DNA of 10,393 nucleotides. Source: an uncultured Thermomicrobiales bacterium (GTDB lineage Bacteria; Chloroflexota; Chloroflexia; Thermomicrobiales; UBA6265). Made by a program: the position numbers and the translations under genes. The stretch lies in NCBI GenBank assembly GCA_902806365.1, contig CADCWJ010000654.1:1-10393 (forward strand), given 5' to 3'. Below, piece after piece: positions 5,587-10,393 of this stretch. Each line of letters opens with the position of its first letter. Position 1 is the stretch's first letter. Under the pieces are notes generated by a model that searched no databases, was not told the DNA's origin, and saw only the letters and a list, made by a program, of their open reading frames with translations.

Positions 5587-7776
5587 ATGACCAATGCGTT
5601 TGCGGAGAGTGACGCCACACCCGGCACCAACCTCGACCGCTCACCTGCTCCCATTGATGATCCGGCATTGCCCGCGGCCCCGGAGATGTCCGTAACAGAT
5701 ACGGAAGATGCCGCGCAGGCAGCCGCTCCAACCTCCGGCGTCAGCGACCCCGCCGACCGGTTGTTCGAATCGACGGTGATCCTTCCCGGCTCTCCCGAGG
5801 CATCCCCGGATGGCGCCTGGCTTGCCTACCTGCTCGGCGACGAGGAGGGTGCCACCCACCTTTGGCTGAGCCCCACCGATGGGGGAGACGCGCAGCGCGT
5901 CGAGCTCCCGTTTACGCCGGTCGAGGAACGCGATCCGGACTCCGGGCGCTCCCTCCGGGGCCCCCAATGGTCGCCCGATGGCGCCACGATCGCCCTGGCT
6001 GGAATGCATCCGGAGGGAGACCGCCTTGCAATCTGGCTCGTACCCGCTCCCGCGGCGGCATCCGCCGATGACCCAGCTCCCGCCCCGCCCGATCCCGACC
6101 CGGACCAAACGGCAGAGGCGTCGGACGCGACGGATGGCACCGATCCCGTCGATGCGCCTGCGGTGCCCGTGGACGATCCCGAGCCGGAGGCTGGGGCCGC
6201 CTCCCCTCCCCGGGGGCCGCGCCTGCTCGTCGAGAGCTCCGGTTCCGACCGCTCGCCGCGCTGGTCGCCCGACGGCTCGCGGATCGCCTTCGTCAGCCAC
6301 CGCGACCGGTGCGACGTGATCGCGCTGGCCACGGTCGCCACCACCGATGGCGGCGATCGACCCGGCCGCGCCGAGCTGCTGACCTGGAGCACGTCGCATG
6401 ACCGCGAACCGGCGTGGTCGCGGGATGGCCGGTTCCTGGCCTTTACCCGGCAGCGTGGCGACACCCCCGAGCATGCCGATATTCTCGTCTTCGTCCTCGA
6501 TACTGGAGAATTGAAGAACCTTACCTCCGAAAAGGCGAGTACCGTCCGCCATTCGCTCGATTGGGTTCCCGGGCGCAACCTGATCGCCTACGTCACCCGG
6601 GAGAACGACTGGCTCTCGATCTCGGTCGTCAACGCCGACAACAAGGCGGGCTGGACGGTGACGCGGGAATCCGGCGACAAGACGGAGCCCCGGTTCGGCC
6701 CCAAAGAGCCACGGATGGTCTACGTTCGTGGGGAGGGGTTTGCGACCGTCTGTTGCGAACGGGGGCTCCACGCTTCCGGTGCGATCGCGCTCGACCCCGG
6801 CGAAGGTGTCGTCACCGTACCACGCTGGCTGGGCGACAAGCGCGTGGCGTACGGCTTTTCGGCACCGCAGCGGCCATTCGGGTTCCTGGCGCAGGAAAAT
6901 CTGGCCGATGCCGAGCGCACGGCCCTGCCGGTGCCGGGCACAATCGCTCCGGACACCGTCGCGCTGCGGCAGCCGATCCCGTTCGAGTTCCAGGTCGGCG
7001 AGGACGAGCAGTTCTCCGGCATGTTCTATCGCACCGATGGCACCATCGAGCCGGGGCCGGGGATCGTCTACCTGCCGGATGGGCCACTTGTCACCCGCAC
7101 CGGGGAGTTCCGGATCGAGGAGCAGGCGCTGGCCAGCACCGGGATGACGGTGTTCGTGCCGGTCTTGCACGGGGCGTCCGGATTCGGCTACGCCGTCGAG
7201 CAGGATCTCGCCGAGCTTGCCGATACCGAGCTCGAGATCTCGGACATTGCGGAGGCGGGGCGCGGGCTCGGCCTTCCCGGCTCTGGCAGTGGGGTCGATG
7301 CGGCCAGGATCGCGCTGGTCGGGCATGGCTTCGGTGGAACCCTGGCCCTGCTCACAGTGGGCGCGCGGCCGGGCATTTACTCGGCGGTGGTCGCGATCGA
7401 TCCGATCACCGACTGGCCGGTCGAGCTGGAAGCCGCTGATGCCGCCTGGCGAACCTGGGTCACCCGGCAATACGGCTTGCCGCGGACGAACCCGGACCGC
7501 TACGCCCTGCGGACACCGGCCACGTTCGGCGCGGTGATCGACGTGCCGCTGACGCTAATCTCCACCGATGCGGCGCCGCCCCATCGCCGCGAGCAGGTTG
7601 CGGAATTCGCGGCGTATCTTGCGGAATCGGGGATCGAGGTCGAGTCTATCGATGCCGGTGACGCGCGGCTCGGGGCGATCCTGCGAGGGGTCAGCAAGCG
7701 GCTGGTGGCGCGCTTTGGGGATGGCCGCGAGAGCGTCGAGAGCGTTGCCGATCTGCGGGCCGACGACATCGGGTAA
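5587..7776 (+). CDS. S9 prolyl-oligopeptidase-like protein, probably catalytically inactive
   Basis: A 729-aa protein laid out like an S9 acylaminoacyl/prolyl peptidase. Residues 1-55 are a low-complexity acidic leader with no signal peptide. Residues about 58-450 form a TolB/WD40-like propeller, with blade motifs at PQWSPDG (126-132), PRWSPDGSRIAF (224-235), PAWSRDGRFLAF (275-286) and LDWVPG (324-329). Residues 152-211 are a Pro/Asp/Ala-rich insertion. Residues about 465-710 are an alpha/beta hydrolase. In active members the nucleophile motif is GxSxGG; here it is GHGFGG (579-584) with Gly581 in the Ser place. The usual H-G-G-P region is P-D-G-P (497-500), and the C-terminal catalytic His region reads DAGDARLG (689-696) without His. 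A possible Asp661 remains. It is therefore likely a binding or scaffold protein. The ATG at 5587 has only a weak ribosome site. It is divergent from the kinase. Confidence 0.9.
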   Translation: MTNAFAESDATPGTNLDRSPAPIDDPALPAAPEMSVTDTEDAAQAAAPTSGVSDPADRLFESTVILPGSPEASPDGAWLAYLLGDEEGATHLWLSPTDGGDAQRVELPFTPVEERDPDSGRSLRGPQWSPDGATIALAGMHPEGDRLAIWLVPAPAAASADDPAPAPPDPDPDQTAEASDATDGTDPVDAPAVPVDDPEPEAGAASPPRGPRLLVESSGSDRSPRWSPDGSRIAFVSHRDRCDVIALATVATTDGGDRPGRAELLTWSTSHDREPAWSRDGRFLAFTRQRGDTPEHADILVFVLDTGELKNLTSEKASTVRHSLDWVPGRNLIAYVTRENDWLSISVVNADNKAGWTVTRESGDKTEPRFGPKEPRMVYVRGEGFATVCCERGLHASGAIALDPGEGVVTVPRWLGDKRVAYGFSAPQRPFGFLAQENLADAERTALPVPGTIAPDTVALRQPIPFEFQVGEDEQFSGMFYRTDGTIEPGPGIVYLPDGPLVTRTGEFRIEEQALASTGMTVFVPVLHGASGFGYAVEQDLAELADTELEISDIAEAGRGLGLPGSGSGVDAARIALVGHGFGGTLALLTVGARPGIYSAVVAIDPITDWPVELEAADAAWRTWVTRQYGLPRTNPDRYALRTPATFGAVIDVPLTLISTDAAPPHRREQVAEFAAYLAESGIEVESIDAGDARLGAILRGVSKRLVARFGDGRESVESVADLRADDIG

Positions 7777-7823
7777 CGGGGACCGTTCACGAAGGAAACA
7801 CCGTGTTGGGATCCTCCGTGGAG

Positions 7824-7845
7824 GGGCAGCCCTGCGTGGCTGCCC
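7824..7845. terminator. Hairpin 47 nt past the S9-like gene
   Basis: GGGCAGCC (7824-7831) pairs perfectly with GGCTGCCC (7838-7845) over a 6-nt loop. Its position soon after the stop at 7776 suits a transcript end for the S9-like gene, although no U-tract follows. It resembles the hairpin at 2542-2563 and may instead be a copy of an interspersed repeat. Confidence 0.45.
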
Positions 7846-8041
7846 TGTGAGGCTTCGCGTCCGTCCCCGCATCGCGAACTGGCGCCCTCGATTGACGTCT
7901 GCGGGAGTAACGGAACCGCGGCCACGACGGGACCGTTGTGCCGGACTGCGCGCAAGCCAGTCTCTCGCAAACTGCACCGTCAATCCTGAGGGGGTGCTGG
8001 TGATGAGGGGAACGGCGTGCATTTGCGATGCACCGGGCCGC

Positions 8042-8058
8042 CACCGATGCCGCTTACG
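8042..8058 (+). repeat. Interspersed word, copy 3
   Basis: CACCGATGCCGCTTACG matches copy 2 over 17 bases and copy 1 over the inner 14. It is followed by GGGCTGCCCTG, reminiscent of the hairpin at 7824-7845. Copies in three separate gaps suggest a family of intergenic repeats with exchanged parts. Confidence 0.65.
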
Positions 8059-8178
8059 AGGGCTGCCCTGCACCTGGTCCGCTGCAGGCCGCGCTCCTGT
8101 TCATGAACGGTCCGGGCCAGGGTGGCCGTCGCACGGATCGCGTGACGTTCGCATCCCCAGGAGATGGGAAGCGGGCGC

Positions 8179-8211
8179 GAGAACGCCGGGCTTTGGGGGC
8201 CCGGCGTTCTC
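8179..8211. terminator. Perfect 13-bp GC-rich hairpin, terminator-like
   Basis: GAGAACGCCGGGC (8179-8191) pairs without mismatch with GCCCGGCGTTCTC (8199-8211) around a 7-nt loop, TTTGGGG. It is the strongest perfect hairpin in the window. Neither strand has a T-run after it. The nearest gene end is 403 nt upstream (S9-like, 7776), and the next start downstream is 8675, so it may end an unannotated RNA or a long 3' untranslated region. Confidence 0.5.
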
Positions 8212-8476
8212 AAGGAGAAGGAAGGTGGCATTCCGTGCGCGCCGGACCGTGGGGTCGGTCACTCCCTGGCGACACGAGAGACCTGCGACAGATAGGGACA
8301 AGGCACCACGCAACATCCGCTATCGGTGCGGGAAACGCATCCGGAAGACCTGGATCGCGACCCGGAGGGCTGATCCCGATCGCACCTGATCTCCCCCGCT
8401 TCCCGCGAGGTCACCACCATAGTCGCTGATCCCAGCGTCCCAATCATCCGCATTTTCACCGAATCGCCGCAAGGCC

Positions 8477-8500
8477 ATTACGTACGCGATTCTACGTAGT
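8477..8500. promoter_or_regulatory. Imperfect inverted repeat with two TACGTA words
   Basis: ATTACGTA (8477-8484) and TACGTAGT (8493-8500) are inverted copies matching at seven of eight bases, and their TACGTA cores are 14 bp apart. The local sequence is more AT-rich than its surroundings. It could be a regulator binding site, about 100 bp before the promoter-like word at 8602; there is no direct evidence of function. Confidence 0.25.
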
Positions 8501-8601
8501 CTGCGGGCACGACGACGCATGGAGCCGGCTCCACGCCCGCCGGGGTTCACGGTGCTCATGCACCGTTCGCGCGTCGCTCGCCCCGGTCGCGGGCGGCGGA
8601 T

Positions 8602-8611
8602 TTGGTATCGT
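8602..8611 (+). promoter_or_regulatory. Candidate extended -10 promoter for the small gene at 8675
   Basis: TTGGTATCGT is identical over ten bases to 1838-1847 upstream of the DoxX gene. TGG followed by TATCGT fits an extended -10 element, which can work without a good -35; none is visible here. It lies 63 nt before the GTG start, just after a 7-bp hairpin at 8549-8566. Confidence 0.4.
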
Positions 8612-8662
8612 CGCACGAGGGGAACGCCGCCAAAAGCCGCGCCGGTCGCCATTCAACAGATC

Positions 8663-8668
8663 GGAGGT
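8663..8668 (+). promoter_or_regulatory. Ribosome binding site for the GTG start at 8675
   Basis: GGAGGT lies 6 nt before the GTG at 8675. This strong site is what supports a short gene starting with GTG, rather than the longer frame from the ATG at 8519, whose first 52 codons are Arg/Pro-rich and overlap the promoter-like word. Confidence 0.7.
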
Positions 8669-8674
8669 CAACCA

Positions 8675-8893
8675 GTGGATGTCACGGAACGCCTCGCCCA
8701 CGCCGAGCGCGGCGACCGGGCCCGGGCCAATCTCGTCAATGCCCTGCGTGAATGCGGTCAGCTTGCCGATGCCGTCGAGACGTTCGAGGGCCGCGAGCTG
8801 ATCGAGGTGCTGGACTATCTCGACAGCTTGCGTTTCGTGATGGCCGAATCCAGCCAGCTCCTCGCCGGGGTCGTCCGCGGCTCCCAGGGCTGA
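8675..8893 (+). CDS. Small protein of unknown function (72 aa)
   Basis: I do not recognise this protein. It starts at a GTG with a strong GGAGGT site 6 nt upstream and has a promoter-like word 63 nt upstream. The sequence is mainly helical and charged: an N-terminal segment rich in Glu/Arg/Ala (V-T-E-R-L-A-H-A-E-R-G-D-R), a middle with Cys26, and a C-terminal helix (L-I-E-V-L-D-Y-L-D-S-L-R-F-V-M) with regular hydrophobic spacing, as in a small helical bundle or dimer. There is no signal peptide or membrane segment, and no zinc or DNA-binding motif. Its stop at 8893 faces the stop of the M81 gene 31 nt away. Support is from start signals and protein-like composition only. Confidence 0.6.
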   Translation: MDVTERLAHAERGDRARANLVNALRECGQLADAVETFEGRELIEVLDYLDSLRFVMAESSQLLAGVVRGSQG

Positions 8894-8899
8894 CCGGAA

Positions 8900-8923
8900 C
8901 GGCCATGTCGATTGAGTTGGCCG
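8900..8923. terminator. Weak hairpin between convergent stops
   Basis: CGGCCA (8900-8905) pairs with TGGCCG (8918-8923) across a 12-nt loop, filling most of the 31-nt gap between the small gene and the M81 gene. The position suits a shared bidirectional end, but the stem is short and has no T-run. Confidence 0.3.
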
Positions 8924-8924
8924 C

Positions 8925-10393
8925 TCAGCCGATCGGGCCGAAGATGCGGACATCGAACGCCGGGTCCGCCATGTCTGGGTCGAGCGGGAACACGGGTCGC
9001 TCAACCCGCGCGAACGGCAGGCTGGCGATGTCCTGATTGACCGCTCCCGGCGTCAGCGCCAGGAAGGATGACGAGGCGGCCTCGCGCAGTTCCGGCTCCA
9101 GATACCCGATCTTCACCACCGTGATGTCATGGTTGACCGGGTCAAGGTCGAGATCGCGGAAATCGTCGATCCGGTGATAGGGCTTGCGCCGCGAGGTGAC
9201 GATAATGTGGACCCCGCCGGAGCGGATCGCGACGATGTCGCCGCCGACCGGGTCATCCTTGTGGATCGCGTGGACCACGCCCGTTACGTCGAGTGGCGAG
9301 CCGTTGGCCGGGTCGAGCACCCCGCCGATCGTCACCGACACGTCGTTGCCGACCCCCGCCGCGAGTGCCAGGGAGACCGCCTCCGGCGACGGGATCGCCG
9401 CCACGACCGCCGTCCGCTCTCCGCTCGCCAGGAGCGGCGTCGCCAGCAGGCGCTCCGCGAAATGAGGCACGTCGCCCGCCCCGCCCGCCGTGGGGTTGTC
9501 GCCCGAGTCGCTGATGATGACTGCCTTTTGGCCCAGGGCCAGCGCCTGTTCGATCGTCCAGTCCGCCGGGCCGGAAGGGCGGTCGAACGCGAAGTCATGC
9601 CGGGCGTCCCAGAAGCGGCGGGCAATCTTCTCCGCTTCCGCCCGGATCGAGTCGACATCGGTACCGGTCACGACCGTGGTCGCGCTCGATCGCGGCTGAT
9701 CGGCCCAGACGTAGCCGACCCACAGCGAGGCGTCGATCACGCCGGGCTTGCCGTCGGATTCCGTGAGCTTGCCATAGACCGTTTTGCCCGGCTCCCAGAA
9801 GGTGCTGGTCCGCTCGCCGGGCAAAATTACGGGGATTCGCGCCCACGCCCGGTGTGGCCGGATGCCTTCGTCGAGTAGCCGCAACAGGAGGCGCACGGCC
9901 CGCGCCTTGCTCTCCATCGCGTCGATGTGGGGTGCCTCGCGAAAGGCAGTGAAGACATCGATGGCGTCGACCAGCATCTCGCTGACGTTGCCGTGCAGGT
10001 CCATCCCCGCCGAGATCACGCAGGCCGGCCCAACCAGCTCCCGGATCGCCGTCGCCAGGTCGCCCTCGGCGTCGTCCATCCCGACCACGCTCATCGCGCC
10101 GTGGATGTCGAAAAAGAACCCATCCAGCGGCAGCGACCGCCGGATACGGTCGAGCAGCTCCGCCTTGAACGTGGCGTAGGTCTCGCTCGTTACCGGGCCG
10201 CCGGGAATGGCCCGCGCCTTGAAGGCCGGAAACCAGTCGATATCCCGCCGCCCCTCGAAGGTGCCGTCGCGAAAGTAAGGGTAGCTGGCGACGATCTCGT
10301 CGCCGCGCTGGATCGTGAAGTCGGCGGCGGTGCTCGTCAGGGGCGAGAAGGTGCTGCTCTCGATCGCGATCCCGCCGATCCCGATCCGGTACC
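8925..10393 (-). CDS. M81 family metallopeptidase (MlrC-like), start outside the window
   Basis: A putative zinc metallopeptidase of the M81/MlrC family, best known from MlrC, which cleaves linear microcystin. The natural substrate here is unknown, presumably small peptides. The frame is open from the stop at 8925 to the window edge, giving 488 visible residues. Translation of the edge gives YRIGIGGIAIESSTFSP, which is the usual family N-terminus, so only a few residues are missing; an internal ATG at 10094 (visible residue 100) would remove this domain and is rejected. Family motifs seen: DIHGAM (95-100), D-L-H-G-N with Asp131 and His133, and P-H-I-D with His155. The Asp-x-His and His 22 residues later match the spacing proposed for the MlrC zinc ligands (from memory). 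The C-terminal domain holds D-S-G-D-N-P-T-A-G-G. No signal peptide is seen, but the extreme N-terminus is not visible. The gene is convergent with the small gene. Confidence 0.93.
   Translation of the reverse strand, partial: YRIGIGGIAIESSTFSPLTSTAADFTIQRGDEIVASYPYFRDGTFEGRRDIDWFPAFKARAIPGGPVTSETYATFKAELLDRIRRSLPLDGFFFDIHGAMSVVGMDDAEGDLATAIRELVGPACVISAGMDLHGNVSEMLVDAIDVFTAFREAPHIDAMESKARAVRLLLRLLDEGIRPHRAWARIPVILPGERTSTFWEPGKTVYGKLTESDGKPGVIDASLWVGYVWADQPRSSATTVVTGTDVDSIRAEAEKIARRFWDARHDFAFDRPSGPADWTIEQALALGQKAVIISDSGDNPTAGGAGDVPHFAERLLATPLLASGERTAVVAAIPSPEAVSLALAAGVGNDVSVTIGGVLDPANGSPLDVTGVVHAIHKDDPVGGDIVAIRSGGVHIIVTSRRKPYHRIDDFRDLDLDPVNHDITVVKIGYLEPELREAASSSFLALTPGAVNQDIASLPFARVERPVFPLDPDMADPAFDVRIFGPIG

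Larger units (their letters stand above)
7777..8674. other. 898-nt stretch without a convincing gene, rich in hairpins
   Basis: Open frames here (for example 8028-8429 plus and 7980-8231 minus) are Arg/Pro/Gly-rich, lack ribosome sites and look like GC-rich noise. Inverted repeats are frequent: 7824-7845, GTGCAT/ATGCAC (8017-8033), CCTGCA/TGCAGG (8067-8088), the palindrome GTTCATGAAC (8099-8108), a perfect 13-bp hairpin (8179-8211), a pair of TACGTA words (8479-8498), the palindrome GGAGCCGGCTCC (8521-8532) and ACGGTGC/GCACCGT (8549-8566). It also holds the word CCGATGCCGCTTAC at 8044-8057. A structured non-coding transcript in about 7980-8211 is possible but unproven. Confidence 0.6.

Noticed and set aside
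5641..7470. 609-codon minus-strand frame opposite the S9-like gene
   Set aside because: It mirrors the codon bias of the plus-strand gene, has Arg/Gly/Asp-rich noise and no recognisable domain or ribosome site.
8300..8360. Resemblance of a GTGCGGGAAACGCATCCGG stretch to a cobalamin riboswitch or SRP RNA piece
   Set aside because: Only scattered short words match; none of the conserved boxes of these RNAs is present in order.
8028..8429. 133-codon plus-strand frame in the 898-nt gap
   Set aside because: It has no ribosome site, runs through a perfect 13-bp hairpin and repeat words, and its composition is Arg/Gly/Pro-rich.
8492..9004. Minus-strand frame overlapping the small gene and the M81 end
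   Set aside because: It overlaps two better supported genes and has no start signal or family resemblance.

Overview
The window is GC-rich (high GC at third codon positions), densely coded DNA from a bacterium that fits a Chloroflexota genome of the Thermomicrobia/Sphaerobacter kind. That placement is inference from base composition, the style of the protein families and the structured intergenic repeats; no rRNA or tRNA is present to confirm it. I see no phage, transposase, CRISPR or secretion-system genes.

Layout from left to right. Positions 1-505 hold no gene but carry a striking repeat: six units of about 23 bp running rightwards (160-300) and three such units running leftwards (435-503), converging on a core. 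Next is a secreted protein on the minus strand (506-1594) with a signal peptide, an NTF2-like domain and a C-terminal cupredoxin-like domain that has a complete His-Cys-His-Met ligand set. Divergent from it is a DoxX-family membrane protein (1875-2318, plus). A 335-nt gap with a very long imperfect hairpin follows. Then comes a soluble PAS-PAS-GAF-PAS histidine kinase on the minus strand (2654-5041), with no response regulator beside it.

After a 545-nt divergent gap rich in inverted repeats comes a plus-strand protein (5587-7776) built like an S9 prolyl-oligopeptidase: a TolB/WD40-like propeller followed by an alpha/beta hydrolase. Its nucleophile Ser and, as far as I can judge, its catalytic His are missing, so it is probably a pseudoenzyme. 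The next 898 nt (7777-8674) hold no convincing gene but contain several hairpins and a promoter-like site. A 72-aa protein of unknown function (8675-8893, plus) follows. The window ends inside an M81/MlrC-type metallopeptidase on the minus strand (8925 to beyond 10393). Its reading frame is open to the window edge, so its start lies outside.

The genes do not form one operon. Most neighbours are divergent or convergent single-gene units, and no joint pathway can be claimed. The common thread is in the gaps: GC-rich hairpins and short repeated words (CCGATGCCGCTTAC three times; TTGGTATCGT before two genes) recur in several of them. The points most worth checking are the pseudoenzyme, the NTF2-cupredoxin fusion and the convergent 23-bp repeat arrays.
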